A stretch of 64,000 bases of DNA, taken from the NCBI GenBank assembly GCA_964653595.1, contig CAZZHH010000011.1, positions 11,871 to 75,870 on the forward strand, written 5' to 3'. Numbering within the stretch: position 1 is the first letter of the stretch; each line of letters begins with the position of its first letter. Source of the stretch: JBAXTE01 sp964653595. GTDB taxonomy: Bacteria; Bacteroidota; Bacteroidia; Bacteroidales; WCHB1-69. Under the pieces are notes generated by a model. It was not told the DNA's origin, did not search any database, and worked only from the letters and a program-made list of their open reading frames with translations. The position numbers and the translations under genes are program-made. This document shows positions 8,615 to 18,442 of this stretch, piece by piece.

Positions 8615-10762
8615 CTATTTTTTGCTAAATTTAAGAGAAATTCTCTCTCCGTTGTCACTTATAAAGTTCACAAGATAAAAACCGTTAGCCAATCCACTTA
8701 CATCCACAGAGTGTTTGAAAGTGCCAATACCTGAATTTATTTGTGAGGTATATACCACTTTACCAGTAATATCAAGAATATTTACATTTCCTTTAAAATT
8801 ATCTTCCAATGCCATTTCGATATTCAATTGAGAAGTAACAGGATTTGGGAAAAGCATAATGTTTTCCACCCCTGAAATTTCGTTGATGCCTGTTCCAGAA
8901 GAAGTCCAGTTAGCAGAAAAACCATTTGCTATGTTTTTATTATCCGCTTGGAAAGTAAGACCCAATCTACCAGAAGGACAGTACACAACTGCTGGCAAAG
9001 AAGAACCAGTTAATACTGAAATTAAACTTGGATTAGTAGTATTTACTCTATTAAGAACATATAATTGATCATCAGCAGATAAATCAAATTCTGTAAAAGT
9101 TAACGTAATATTTGCGGTATTTGCTGGTTGAATAAACCATTTACAATAGGTGTTGTTATGGTATTTTTCAGTTGCACTACCATCAGTAACAGTTCCAGTA
9201 GGAGTGGTGTAAAGTTTAACCGAAGAACAATAGTTACTAGCAACAGTGCTTGAATAATTGATCAACCAACCATCGTCGTTATTTGAACTATTTGTGATAA
9301 AGCGAACCAATGTTTTAGGGTTGTTGATGGTAAAAGCAGCAGGTAAAGTTGTTCCCGAGAAAACAGCTACAACAGGGCTTCCGGTAGTTTCACCAGCATA
9401 AAAGACAATACTATCAGCACCTAACTCGGTAGCAATTCTCGAGAAAGTAACGGTAATAGAAGTAGCATCATCAGGAGCTATTAGCCATTGACAATCAAGA
9501 TCGTTTGCATAGTTAGCAGAGCGGCTTCCATCTTCGAGGGAACCATTACGAGCAGTAAGAGTAACATTAGATGGACATGCAGCAGGAGCAACATCAGGAT
9601 AAATGTTTATGACTACTTGTTGATCATAATTAAAATCACTTCCATTTGGATTCAAATTAGAAAGTAAAAACCAACCATTACCATATCCACCCCAACCCCA
9701 GTTGAAGTGAAAATAGTTTTGATCGTCGTATCCATCGCAGTTATATGCGTGACCTCCACTACCATCTTCAGCACGTCCGGAGTTAATCATCGGATGACGA
9801 GCATCTAATTGACCTTTAAAAAGAGCAATCCAGTCGTTTAAAACAGGATATTGATCTTTGCTTTTATAAGTACAATTGGCGCTATATCTAAAGTATTGTT
9901 TTAAAGCCACTGCTGCATTGGTTGTTTGAGAACCAGATCCATCTACCGCATAATCCATGCTAACGGAAATTCCTAAATGAGCAATCAATTGTGCAACGCT
10001 AAAATTGTAATTGTTGACTACATCCGTCATTGCATCCCAGTGGTATGTTGTAGCGCCAAAATTAGCAGACAACACCCCATATTCACATTGTCCATTGTCG
10101 CCCCATGAGTTGCTTTCGTTGTATGTTTTTGAACCATTTCCAATTTGAGGATGGCGATTGTAAAACATTACTTGAGAAGTAGATAATGCAACACAACCAT
10201 TAGGAACGTGAAAATCGTATCCATTAACCGACATGGAATCAAAAGGACATTGTTCGTTATAATATTGATCTTGATTCCATGTTGTAGTCAAAAGAGGGCC
10301 AACAATAGGAGCTCCCACTTTAGAATTATCCACAACAGCATCTGGATTTGTAATTCTATTCCATTCAGATTTTGCTTCTGCTGTAGGACTAGCATTTGCT
10401 TTAATTACCTCTTTCAAAGACTCTTCGTACCCCTTAAGCCAATCTAAAAGAGCAGGTGCTGAGTTAGATTTATCAAGATTTTGATCGATAGAATATCCTA
10501 ATACTGGGACACTTGCATCCTCAGCAGCAATTATCACAAAGCCTTTAGGATCGAAGTTTACAATATAATAGAGAACCGAATTACCACTTTTCTCCATATA
10601 AATAGATTTAATAGTGGGTTCGGTAGACAAAGGTTTTCCGAATGCGACACATCGCTCTTTGAAATAGAAAGTTGCGGCCTTAACAGCAATGTCCCTAGGA
10701 ACCTCTTTTGCTATTAATGTGATACTAAACAGTACCAAAATAAAGGTGCTAATTTTTTTCAT
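8615..10762 (-). CDS. Secreted C10 (streptopain-like) cysteine protease with T9SS type A tail
   Basis: The product has 715 residues. A signal peptide (1-19) is followed by a streptopain-type propeptide (to about 140). The peptidase domain contains the nucleophile C190 in NGCVALSTSQVMFYNRHP and H338 in GSGGHAYNCDGYDDQNYFHF, followed by NWGWGGYGNGWF. Two CUB-like domains follow (about 395-510 and 515-625). From about 637 to the end comes a T9SS sorting domain beginning IMLFPNPVTSQLNIEM and ending ISLKFSKK. The enzyme should cross the outer membrane by T9SS and act on surface or external protein. Its gene has its own promoter box at 10812-10819. Confidence 0.9.
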   Translation of the reverse strand: MKKISTFILVLFSITLIAKEVPRDIAVKAATFYFKERCVAFGKPLSTEPTIKSIYMEKSGNSVLYYIVNFDPKGFVIIAAEDASVPVLGYSIDQNLDKSNSAPALLDWLKGYEESLKEVIKANASPTAEAKSEWNRITNPDAVVDNSKVGAPIVGPLLTTTWNQDQYYNEQCPFDSMSVNGYDFHVPNGCVALSTSQVMFYNRHPQIGNGSKTYNESNSWGDNGQCEYGVLSANFGATTYHWDAMTDVVNNYNFSVAQLIAHLGISVSMDYAVDGSGSQTTNAAVALKQYFRYSANCTYKSKDQYPVLNDWIALFKGQLDARHPMINSGRAEDGSGGHAYNCDGYDDQNYFHFNWGWGGYGNGWFLLSNLNPNGSDFNYDQQVVINIYPDVAPAACPSNVTLTARNGSLEDGSRSANYANDLDCQWLIAPDDATSITVTFSRIATELGADSIVFYAGETTGSPVVAVFSGTTLPAAFTINNPKTLVRFITNSSNNDDGWLINYSSTVASNYCSSVKLYTTPTGTVTDGSATEKYHNNTYCKWFIQPANTANITLTFTEFDLSADDQLYVLNRVNTTNPSLISVLTGSSLPAVVYCPSGRLGLTFQADNKNIANGFSANWTSSGTGINEISGVENIMLFPNPVTSQLNIEMALEDNFKGNVNILDITGKVVYTSQINSGIGTFKHSVDVSGLANGFYLVNFISDNGERISLKFSKK

Positions 10763-10811
10763 CTAAATTTGTTTGTTTTTATTTGTTTTTGTTATTTACA
10801 TTTTTGCTCCC

Positions 10812-10819
10812 CAAAGATA
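10812..10819 (-). promoter_or_regulatory. -7 promoter box of the C10 protease gene
   Basis: The minus strand reads TATCTTTG about 50 bases before the ATG. No TTG at the ideal -33 distance is visible. Confidence 0.45.
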
Positions 10820-10915
10820 AAGGAATTTATTATTCTAGAAACTTTTTCTGAGGACTTTTTATTGCAAATAACAAATTTATAACATTTTGTTTCTCAATTA
10901 CAAGATGGGTTTTAC

Positions 10916-10923
10916 TACTTTTG
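10916..10923 (+). promoter_or_regulatory. -7 promoter box of hutI
   Basis: TACTTTTG matches TAnnTTTG and lies 17 bases before the ATG at 10941. This argues that the earlier in-frame ATG at 10887 is upstream of the transcript and is not the start. The only upstream TTG (10887-10889) is 26 bases away, longer than usual. Confidence 0.5.
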
Positions 10924-10940
10924 CTAAAAAAAATAAAAAC

Positions 10941-12185
10941 ATGAGTATATTAATTTCGAACATAAAAACATTAGTTCAAGTTGAAGAAAAACCAGTCTTA
11001 TTTAAGGCAGGAAAAGCCATGCAAAATTTAGCAACTATCGACAACGCTTGGCTATACATCAAAGGAGATAAAATTCACTCTTTTGGATGTATGGAGTCGC
11101 TCGATTATACCAAAATCAGTCCCAACGCAACCATTATCGATGCTAGTGGCAGGATGGTATTTCCTTCGTTTTGCGATTCACATACTCACCTTGTTTATGC
11201 TGGAAGCAGAGAAATTGAATACATCGATAAAATTAAAGGCTTAAGCTATGAAGAGATAGCTAAGCGTGGTGGCGGGATCCTTAATTCCTCCATTCGATTA
11301 CATAATGCCTCGGAAGAAGAGTTGTTTGACTCTGCTTGGCAACGATTGGAAACGATTTCATCCTATGGCACAGGTGCTGTTGAAATTAAAAGTGGATATG
11401 GCCTTAGCGTGGAAGATGAAATTAAAATGCTTCGAGTAATCAAGAAGTTGAAAGAGAAATCGCCCGTTACCATAAAATCTACTTTCTTAGGTGCACATGC
11501 AGTTCCTTTAGACTACAAGGGGAGACAATCTGAGTTTGTGGATTTAGTGATTAACGAAATGATGCCCATGGTAGCAGCAGAAGAGTTAGCAGATTTTGTG
11601 GATGTATTTTGCGATAAGGGCTTTTTTACGACAGAGGAGACCGAAAAAATATTGATGAGTGCCATGAAATACGGGATGAGAGCGAAGATTCATGCAAATG
11701 AGCTAGATTATTCAGGAGGAATTCAAGTTGGAGTAAAATACAATGCTCTCTCCGTAGATCACTTAGAATATACAGGCGAGGAAGAGATTGCATGTTTGCT
11801 TAATTCCGAAACCATGCCTACACTTTTGCCAGGTGCTGCTTTTTTCTTAGGAATGGTATATGCGCCCGTAAGAAAAATGATTAACTGTGGTTTGCCTGTT
11901 GCAATGGCAAGCGACTTTAACCCAGGCTCCTCGCCATCTGGGAATATGCAACTAATCCTTTCGATGGGTTGCATCAAATACAAAATGCTCCCTTCTGAAG
12001 CAATAAATGCTGTAACCTTAAACAGCGCTTATGCGATGGATGTTTCACGTGAATTAGGATCCATTGCTGTTGGAAAAAAAGCAAACGTATTCATTACTAC
12101 ACCCATCCCATCGATTGAATATTTACCATACTCTTATGGTGACAATAAAGTTGCAACTGTGATATTAAACGGAAAAATTTGCTAG
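10941..12185 (+). CDS. hutI: Imidazolonepropionase
   Basis: With the ATG at 10941 the product has 414 residues, the usual length. It hydrolyses 4-imidazolone-5-propanoate to N-formimino-glutamate in histidine degradation. Amidohydrolase metal and catalytic residues are visible: H81 and H83 in FCDSHTHLVYAG, then KIHANELDYSGG, ALSVDHLEYTG and MASDFNPGSSPSGN, the last being characteristic of HutI. The rest of the hut pathway (hutH, hutU, hutG or ftcD) is not in the window, so histidine degradation here depends on genes elsewhere. It is transcribed divergently from the protease and ends at a clear hairpin terminator. Confidence 0.95.
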   Translation: MSILISNIKTLVQVEEKPVLFKAGKAMQNLATIDNAWLYIKGDKIHSFGCMESLDYTKISPNATIIDASGRMVFPSFCDSHTHLVYAGSREIEYIDKIKGLSYEEIAKRGGGILNSSIRLHNASEEELFDSAWQRLETISSYGTGAVEIKSGYGLSVEDEIKMLRVIKKLKEKSPVTIKSTFLGAHAVPLDYKGRQSEFVDLVINEMMPMVAAEELADFVDVFCDKGFFTTEETEKILMSAMKYGMRAKIHANELDYSGGIQVGVKYNALSVDHLEYTGEEEIACLLNSETMPTLLPGAAFFLGMVYAPVRKMINCGLPVAMASDFNPGSSPSGNMQLILSMGCIKYKMLPSEAINAVTLNSAYAMDVSRELGSIAVGKKANVFITTPIPSIEYLPYSYGDNKVATVILNGKIC

Positions 12186-12225
12186 CAAATGATCCTCTGA
12201 AGAGTTATTAGCGACAATCTAATAT

Positions 12226-12262
12226 AAATAAGGCTGTTTTGGTTCTCAAAACAGCCTTATTT
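12226..12262 (+). terminator. Terminator of hutI
   Basis: AAATAAGGCTGTTTT (12226-12240) pairs exactly with AAAACAGCCTTATTT (12248-12262) around a 7-base loop. It may also serve the convergent lipoprotein gene. Confidence 0.8.
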
Positions 12263-12335
12263 ATTATGCTAAAATTCAAAATTTACTTCAAATAATTGAC
12301 ATGAAATAAAAGTCAAACTTTTTTATATTTTATCT

Positions 12336-12944
12336 TTAATTGGTCAATTTTTTATAGTATTTCATACCTGTAAATGATCCTTGAATAAAAACAGTATCAC
12401 TATTTGGAGGTAATGCCACACATGTAGCGGTAAAATTGCCGTTGATAGATTTTTTAATAGGATTGCAATAAGTCACGTTAACACTTCCAGGCAAACCATT
12501 ATCTACAACATAAATATAATCACTGGATAAAGAGTAGATTAAATAGGGTTTATCGCTGTAGGTTGAGTCTCCTAAGGTAATACTCGTTGTTGTTGTATCC
12601 ACTGGTCCAAAAATATAAGCTTTAGGCACAACTCCATCTGGGTGACCTCCATTGCCCTCCCAATTGGTAAGAACAATTTTCAACTTTTCTAATTCATTTA
12701 ATTTTGACTCAAGAACAAGTCTTCTCCCATTCAAAATAGTGCCATTCAACGAATCTCTCTCAAGGGATTGAACAAAGTTATCGAATAACAAAGGAGTATA
12801 AACGCTGTTTTTAATAGAAACAGTCATGCTCATACCGTCGGTTAAGGTTAAAGGATCAGAATGATCAACATCCTCCTTACATGAAATCAGCATGGTAGAT
12901 AAGCTAATTACAAAAACTGCAAAAAAAGAGATTCTTCTTTTCAT
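12336..12944 (-). CDS. Hypothetical lipoprotein, paralogue of the next gene
   Basis: The product has 202 residues. The N-terminus ends in a lipobox with C22 (TMLISC followed by acidic KEDVD), so it is probably an acylated surface or periplasmic protein. The body looks like a beta-sandwich of about 170 residues. The end (CNPIKKSINGNFTATC then DTVFIQGSFTGMKY) parallels the end of the neighbouring lipoprotein (CDVISKKVSGKFIFTV then DSISILGEFKNQKY), so the two are diverged duplicates. No family with known function is recognised. Confidence 0.7.
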   Translation of the reverse strand: MKRRISFFAVFVISLSTMLISCKEDVDHSDPLTLTDGMSMTVSIKNSVYTPLLFDNFVQSLERDSLNGTILNGRRLVLESKLNELEKLKIVLTNWEGNGGHPDGVVPKAYIFGPVDTTTTSITLGDSTYSDKPYLIYSLSSDYIYVVDNGLPGSVNVTYCNPIKKSINGNFTATCVALPPNSDTVFIQGSFTGMKYYKKLTN

Positions 12945-13041
12945 AGATTTATTTTTTATATTAATTTTTCACTTCTTTTATTTAACCATTTATATTCCGA
13001 TGTCTATAAAACAAAATGGACATAAAGTTTTTTTTGACATT

Positions 13042-13635
13042 TTAATTAACTACGGTATATTTTTGATTTTTAAATTCACCTAATATCGATATTGAATCAT
13101 TCGCATTGGCAAGATCTTTAACTGTAAATATAAATTTTCCACTTACTTTCTTAGAAATTACATCACAAGAAGATATTTCTATAAATTCACTATTATTAAC
13201 AGAAGTAGAACTAACATAGGATTTAGAATTAACAAACCAGATAGCACCTCCAAAATCGGATAAAGGGCCATTAGCAGTTTGAATAGAAGTAGCAAAGATA
13301 GGATTAGAAAAATATTTTTTAGTTTTCACCCCTCCATTGGGTGGATTTTGAAAATCCCCACAAATGGCTGTGAGAGTAAGTTTATTAGCACCTGAATTTG
13401 CAACGATATCCAGTTGTTTGAATACCCGCCCTTCCATTATCTTATGCGTTAACGAGTGTTTATCCATAACCGTTTCAGTAGCGGCGCCATTGATTAAAAA
13501 TGAAAAAGTGGAAACGGTATCTTCCAAAACATTTTTATCTACCTCCTCTTTTTTACAAGAAGTAGAAAAATTCGTGACAGCTAATATTGAGAATAATGCA
13601 AACAAAAAGTATAAATTTTTAAATTTTACAATCAT
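13042..13635 (-). CDS. Hypothetical lipoprotein, paralogue of the preceding gene
   Basis: The product has 197 residues with a lipobox at C27 (STSCKKEEVD). It has the same architecture as the gene at 12336: Thr-Phe-Ser-rich beta strands, a region describing a gap between strands around FSNPIFATS, and the C-terminal VSGKFIFTV...ISILGEFKNQKYTVVN signature. It lies 97 bases upstream of its paralogue on the same strand. Such pairs in Bacteroidota often arise by tandem duplication. The function is unknown. Confidence 0.7.
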   Translation of the reverse strand: MIVKFKNLYFLFALFSILAVTNFSTSCKKEEVDKNVLEDTVSTFSFLINGAATETVMDKHSLTHKIMEGRVFKQLDIVANSGANKLTLTAICGDFQNPPNGGVKTKKYFSNPIFATSIQTANGPLSDFGGAIWFVNSKSYVSSTSVNNSEFIEISSCDVISKKVSGKFIFTVKDLANANDSISILGEFKNQKYTVVN

Positions 13636-13797
13636 GTAATTATGCTTTCGGTTATAAATTTATAAAAATAAAACCAATAATTGTACGATTTAAAAAACAA
13701 AAAGTTCCAAAAAAAATTAAAACATTGCATTTCAGATATATACAAATTTTTAAAGCATAAAATTTAAGAAAAAAGGATTAAATAAATAGACAAAAAA

Positions 13798-14370
13798 TTA
13801 TGTCATCAATTTATTTATGGTAATTGGAAACCAGTCTTTTTCTAAAAGATGAATTTTTTCAGCAAGAGTTATTGGGGTGTCTTTGGAGTCAATTGAGCAG
13901 GATTTTTGTAGAATGATTGCACCATCGTCGTAAAGTTCTGAAACAAAATGAATGGTAATACCAGATTGTTGATCTTTGTTGGAAATAACAGCATGATGCA
14001 CGTGCTCTCCAAACATTCCTTTACCGCCATATTTAGGGAGAAGAGCAGGATGAATGTTAATAATCTTATGTTGGAATTCATGCACGATATATGGAGGAAT
14101 CAACAGAAGAAATCCTGCTAAAACAATTAAATCCGGATTAATTTCTTTTAGTTTATAGAACACGATGCTAGAAGATTCGGACAAAAGGTCATTTTTATCG
14201 AAAACAATGCAAGGGATATGAAGCATTTTAGCACGTTGGATAACGAATGCATTTGGGTTATTGCAAAAAATAGCTTCTACCTTAAAGACGGATTGTGGTA
14301 ATTTAGAGAATTCAACAATATTTTGGGCGTTAGTACCACTTCCAGAGGCAAAGATTACGATTTTTTTCAT
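13798..14370 (-). CDS. purN: Phosphoribosylglycinamide formyltransferase
   Basis: The product has 190 residues. It transfers the formyl group from 10-formyltetrahydrofolate to GAR, the third step of purine synthesis. The GAR-binding loop is FASGSGTNAQN (8-17). The catalytic site comprises N105 and H107 in INIHPALLPKYGGKGMFGE and D149 in HFVSELYDDGAI. It is divergent from acpP, an arrangement common in Bacteroidota. Confidence 0.95.
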   Translation of the reverse strand: MKKIVIFASGSGTNAQNIVEFSKLPQSVFKVEAIFCNNPNAFVIQRAKMLHIPCIVFDKNDLLSESSSIVFYKLKEINPDLIVLAGFLLLIPPYIVHEFQHKIINIHPALLPKYGGKGMFGEHVHHAVISNKDQQSGITIHFVSELYDDGAIILQKSCSIDSKDTPITLAEKIHLLEKDWFPITINKLMT

Positions 14371-14563
14371 ATAATTTCAAAATTCACAAAAGCAGATTAA
14401 GTACAAGGGCAAAGGAACAAAAAAAAAACAAATTTGAGAAATAAAAAGGAAGAATATATTCATTTAATGAATTTTAACATTTTTAATCAATTGATTATGT
14501 GCAGGTTAATGAAATAGCAAAAGCTTAAAAAAAAAATTGGTAAAAAAACAGATTAAAAACATT

Positions 14564-14571
14564 TAATTTTG
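14564..14571 (+). promoter_or_regulatory. -7 promoter box of the acpP-fabF-rnc operon
   Basis: TAATTTTG matches TAnnTTTG 30 bases before the acpP ATG. A TTG at 14537-14539 is 24 bases upstream, slightly longer than the usual spacing. Confidence 0.5.
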
Positions 14572-14601
14572 CTCCGATTTAATCATTAAAATTAAAATAA
14601 T

Positions 14602-14841
14602 ATGTCAGAAATTCAAGCAAGAGTTAAGGCTATCATTATTGATAAACTTGGCGTTGACGAAAAAGATGTTGTAGCAGAAGCTAGTTTCACTAACGACTTA
14701 GGTGCAGATTCATTAGATACCGTTGAGTTGATTATGGAATTCGAAAAAGAGTTTAACATTGCAATAGCCGACGATCAAGCTGAAAAGATTGGTACTGTTG
14801 GTGATGCAGTTACATTCATCGAAAATAACGTTAGCAAGTAA
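14602..14841 (+). CDS. acpP: Acyl carrier protein
   Basis: The product has 79 acidic residues. The 4'-phosphopantetheine attachment site is S37 in LGADSLDTVELIMEFE. It carries growing acyl chains in type II fatty acid synthesis. It is first in an operon with fabF (30 bases on) and rnc, the standard order in this phylum. Confidence 0.97.
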   Translation: MSEIQARVKAIIIDKLGVDEKDVVAEASFTNDLGADSLDTVELIMEFEKEFNIAIADDQAEKIGTVGDAVTFIENNVSK

Positions 14842-14871
14842 TTTGCTTTTAATTAGCTAAAACAACCATTT

Positions 14872-16122
14872 ATGGAGCTAAAAAGAGTAGTTGTTACTGG
14901 CATGGGAGCACTTACTCCAATAGGAAATTCAGTTCAAGATTATTGGAATGGATTGATTAATGGAGTAAGTGGTGCCGCCACTATCACTAAATTTGATGCG
15001 GAAAAATTCAAGACACAGTTTGCATGTGAAGTAAAGAACTTTGACATCTCACAGTATCTTGACCGCAAAGAAGCACGAAAATTAGATTTGTTTTCTCAAT
15101 ATGCAGTAGCTACTGCAGATGAAGCTATAAAGGATGCTCAAATTGACTTATCTGCTATCAACTTGGATAGAGCTGGGGTAATTTGGGGTACTGGCATTGG
15201 TGGATTTACTTCGTTTATTGCAGAGGTAACAGACTTTGCGAAGGGAGATGGAACACCAAAGTTCAATCCATTTTTTATTCCAAAAATAATCAGCGATATC
15301 GCTGCTGGGCATCTATCTATGATATATGGATTTAGAGGTCCTAATTATTGTACTTCATCTGCCTGTGCATCATCTGCAAACGCAATTGCCGACGCATATA
15401 ATTTAATTCGATTAGGCAAGGGGGATATTTTCATTACAGGTGGTTCGGAAGCTGGTGTTAATACAGCAGGAATTGGTGGATTTAATGCATTGCATGCATT
15501 ATCAACCAGAAACGAGGATCCATGTACTGCGTCTCGCCCTTTTGACAAAGACCGTGATGGTTTTGTAATCGGAGAAGGTGCAGGAGCTTTAATTTTGGAA
15601 GAGTATGAACATGCGAAAGCACGTGGTGCAAAAATCTATGCAGAGTTGGTAGGCACAGGTCTTTCTGCAGATGCTCATCATCTTACTGCCCCTCATCCAG
15701 AAGGATATGGTGCAATGATGGCGATGAAATCGGCAATAGACGAAGCTGGAATAACACTAGATAAGATTGACCACATAAATACACATGGTACATCTACCCC
15801 AGTTGGAGATATTGCTGAACCAAAAGCAATTTTACAACTATTTGGAGATCATGCATACTCTATTAATATCAATTCAACAAAGTCGATGACGGGTCATTTA
15901 TTAGGAGCTGCCGCTGTAATTGAAGCGATTGCTACAATTTTAGCCATTAAAAACGATCTAGTTCCTCCTACTATCAACCATTTCACCGACGATCCTGAAA
16001 TTGATAACAAGTTAAATTTCACATTCAACAAAGCACAAAATAGAGTTGTAACGTATGCACTTTCCAATGCTTTTGGTTTTGGAGGACACAACACCTCTCT
16101 TTTGTTTAAAAAGTCAGAGTAG
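14872..16122 (+). CDS. fabF: 3-oxoacyl-[ACP] synthase II
   Basis: The product has 416 residues. It elongates acyl-ACP by condensation with malonyl-ACP. The Cys-His-His triad is complete: C165 in TSSACASSANAI, H305 in DHINTHGTSTPVGD and H342 in STKSMTGHLLGAAA, with K337. It starts 30 bases after acpP and is followed after 5 bases by rnc. Confidence 0.97.
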   Translation: MELKRVVVTGMGALTPIGNSVQDYWNGLINGVSGAATITKFDAEKFKTQFACEVKNFDISQYLDRKEARKLDLFSQYAVATADEAIKDAQIDLSAINLDRAGVIWGTGIGGFTSFIAEVTDFAKGDGTPKFNPFFIPKIISDIAAGHLSMIYGFRGPNYCTSSACASSANAIADAYNLIRLGKGDIFITGGSEAGVNTAGIGGFNALHALSTRNEDPCTASRPFDKDRDGFVIGEGAGALILEEYEHAKARGAKIYAELVGTGLSADAHHLTAPHPEGYGAMMAMKSAIDEAGITLDKIDHINTHGTSTPVGDIAEPKAILQLFGDHAYSININSTKSMTGHLLGAAAVIEAIATILAIKNDLVPPTINHFTDDPEIDNKLNFTFNKAQNRVVTYALSNAFGFGGHNTSLLFKKSE

Positions 16123-16127
16123 TTATT

Positions 16128-16892
16128 TTGAATAGATTTATCAATCGATACAGGATACTATTTTCTAAGGATAAAGAGCTTTACAGCTATTTAAAAAATA
16201 TTTTTGGGATTAATCCCAAAAATATTTTTTTATATAAGTTAGCTTTTACTCACAAATCGGGCAATTATCAAACAAAATCTGGTCAGCGATTTAACAATGA
16301 GAGGCTAGAATATTTGGGAGATGCCATATTAGGTGGAATTGTTGCCACTTATCTTTTCAAAAAATACCCCACTGCGGATGAAGGGTTTCTATCAGAAACA
16401 CGATCTAAAATTGTGAAAAGAGACCATTTAAATAAATTATCTGCAAAAATTGGACTCTCCTCTTTTATCAATAAAAAAAATGACAATTTATTCTACAAAT
16501 CTATAAATGGGGATGTTTTTGAGGCATTTATAGGAGCATTGTACCTAGACAGGGGTTACAACTATACCTATAAAATTATCACTTCCCATATTATTCCTAA
16601 GTGGGTAGATATTGAAGGGTTGTTGAAAACGGAGACAAATTATAAGAGTAGAATTATTGAACATACTCAAAAACACAAACAAACCATTGAGTTTAAAGTT
16701 GTTGACATTAAAGAGATTGGCAAGCGAAAAGAGTATTGTGTTGAGGTGTTGATAGATGGTGAAGCAATTGCTACTGGTATTGATTTGTCAATAAAAAGCG
16801 CTGAACAAATAGCAGCCGAGCATGCATTTTCTAAATTATATTCGCATACCACCACCAATCAAGAATTCTTATCAACAGAGCTCTCTTCATAA
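16128..16892 (+). CDS. rnc: Ribonuclease III
   Basis: The product has 254 residues and cleaves double-stranded RNA in rRNA and mRNA processing. The catalytic signature NNERLEYLGDAILG (57-70) supplies E61 and D65, and E132 in GDVFEAFIGALYLD completes the Mg2+ site. A dsRNA-binding domain occupies about 172-244. The start is TTG at 16128, 5 bases after the fabF stop; no ATG occurs before the conserved region. Coupling to fabF is likely. Confidence 0.95.
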   Translation: MNRFINRYRILFSKDKELYSYLKNIFGINPKNIFLYKLAFTHKSGNYQTKSGQRFNNERLEYLGDAILGGIVATYLFKKYPTADEGFLSETRSKIVKRDHLNKLSAKIGLSSFINKKNDNLFYKSINGDVFEAFIGALYLDRGYNYTYKIITSHIIPKWVDIEGLLKTETNYKSRIIEHTQKHKQTIEFKVVDIKEIGKRKEYCVEVLIDGEAIATGIDLSIKSAEQIAAEHAFSKLYSHTTTNQEFLSTELSS

Positions 16893-16964
16893 TTATTCCC
16901 TATTTACAAAATTTCCATTAAAAAATTTCGGTATTTTTGGATCATTTAGCAAACAACATCCAAA

Positions 16965-17609
16965 ATGCGTCGTACAATCAAATTTGAACCTGGTTTTCAG
17001 CATGTTGCGATTCTATTTAATTCCAATGCAGATATTATTTCGTTAGCATCTACGTTGAATAAATTGACTCACAGCGCGCTAACACTTACGGGTGCTCTTA
17101 AATCGCGCGATAGTATATTGGATAAGGAGCTTGAGTTTATAGCTTTTTCGCACGAAGACAAGATTGCCAAAGCAACCATGTTTTTGATTAAAAACAAAAC
17201 CGAGTTTAAAATTCAAAAAAAAGCGTACGATCTGTTTTCTGAAGAGCAAGAGGAGATTATCCACCGACAACTGATTGGCTCATCAAATAGCATATACACT
17301 CACAAATCACTGATAAACAGCGACTATTGCATCATCTTGTCATTTCCTTTTTGTCAACACAAACCACAAAATATCATTTCTGGTATTAAAAAGCACCCTC
17401 AAATCGCTTCCTTTATTGAAATAGACTTTGAAAACTACTCTAACCTTAAAGATTTATCAGAAGAGATAGAGATTTATATTACAGAATATAATGTGAGTTG
17501 TGAACAAAAAGCATGTGCACTAAAAAGAAGCAAAATTCTATCTAAAAGAGAGAAAGAAGAGGTTAAAGAGGAGGTCAAAAGCAATAGAATTTATTATGGA
17601 GAGTTTTAA
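16965..17609 (+). CDS. IPExxxVDY-like protein of unknown function
   Basis: The product has 214 residues. In Bacteroidota a small protein of the IPExxxVDY family typically follows rnc. This one sits in that place and has the expected general order: an N-terminal hydrophobic strand (GFQHVAILFNS), LNKLTHSALTL, a central strand (YCIILSFPF) and IISGIKKHPQIASFIEIDF. The defining IPE...VDY motif is not clearly kept, and the C-terminal tail of about 50 residues is highly charged (KREKEEVKEEVKS), so the assignment rests mainly on synteny. The next gene begins 2 bases later. Confidence 0.5.
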   Translation: MRRTIKFEPGFQHVAILFNSNADIISLASTLNKLTHSALTLTGALKSRDSILDKELEFIAFSHEDKIAKATMFLIKNKTEFKIQKKAYDLFSEEQEEIIHRQLIGSSNSIYTHKSLINSDYCIILSFPFCQHKPQNIISGIKKHPQIASFIEIDFENYSNLKDLSEEIEIYITEYNVSCEQKACALKRSKILSKREKEEVKEEVKSNRIYYGEF

Positions 17610-17611
17610 AA

Positions 17612-18412
17612 ATGACAGATAGCAAAGAGTTAATCATTTCATTTGTCCAATTCAATATCATTTGGCAAGATAGAGAGGCAAACATCCGAAAAGTAGAAGA
17701 ATTATTAGAGTCAACTTCGATTGAAAGCGATGTGATTATACTTCCAGAAATGTTTACTACAGGATTTTCCGTCTCTGAAACAAGCCTCTTTGAAGACATA
17801 AACGACTCTCCTACCCTTCTTTGGATGAAAACAATAGCCAAAAGAAGGAATAGTGCTATTTGCGGGAGTTTTGCCATTCATGATTCCGGAAAGCATTTTA
17901 ACAGGATGTTTTTTGTAGAACCTGATGGCAGCTTTAAAACGTATGACAAAAAACACCTTTTTAGATTGAGTGTTGAGCCCAAATATTACTCCTCTGGGAC
18001 ATCAAGAACCATTGTAGATTTCAGAGGGTGGAAAATTAATCTAGCGATTTGTTATGATTTAAGATTCCCTGTTTGGTTAAGAAACAGTTATAAAAAAGAT
18101 CAATACGAATACGATATTTTACTAATTTCTGCCAATTGGCCATCTTCCAGAATTAAAATTTGGAAAACCCTTCTAGCTGCTCGCTCTATTGAAAATCAAT
18201 GCTACACCATAGGAGTTAACCGAATTGGCAACGATGGAAATTCCATCCCACATAATGGGTTTTCGATGATTTGTGATTGGAATGGAGATACATTAGTTTC
18301 GAGTAAAGAAAAAGAAGGCCTGTTAAGCACAAAATTAACCAAAGCATCTCTTGAAAAACAGCGAATTACGAACACCTTTGCTGCAGATTGGGATTCCTAT
18401 AAGATTTATTAA
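17612..18412 (+). CDS. Nitrilase-superfamily amidase, omega-amidase (YafV) type
   Basis: The product has 266 residues. The catalytic triad is E46 (ILPEMFTTGF), K113 (TYDKKHLFR) and C147 (NLAICYDLRFPVW). The wording around each residue matches the YafV/Nit2 branch, which hydrolyses alpha-ketoglutaramate or alpha-ketosuccinamate and so cleans up side products of glutamine transaminases. It is a soluble cytoplasmic enzyme. It lies 2 bases after the IPExxxVDY-like gene and 30 before aspartate kinase. Confidence 0.85.
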   Translation: MTDSKELIISFVQFNIIWQDREANIRKVEELLESTSIESDVIILPEMFTTGFSVSETSLFEDINDSPTLLWMKTIAKRRNSAICGSFAIHDSGKHFNRMFFVEPDGSFKTYDKKHLFRLSVEPKYYSSGTSRTIVDFRGWKINLAICYDLRFPVWLRNSYKKDQYEYDILLISANWPSSRIKIWKTLLAARSIENQCYTIGVNRIGNDGNSIPHNGFSMICDWNGDTLVSSKEKEGLLSTKLTKASLEKQRITNTFAADWDSYKIY

Positions 18413-18442
18413 TTCACAGTAATTACAACAAAAAATAAGACA

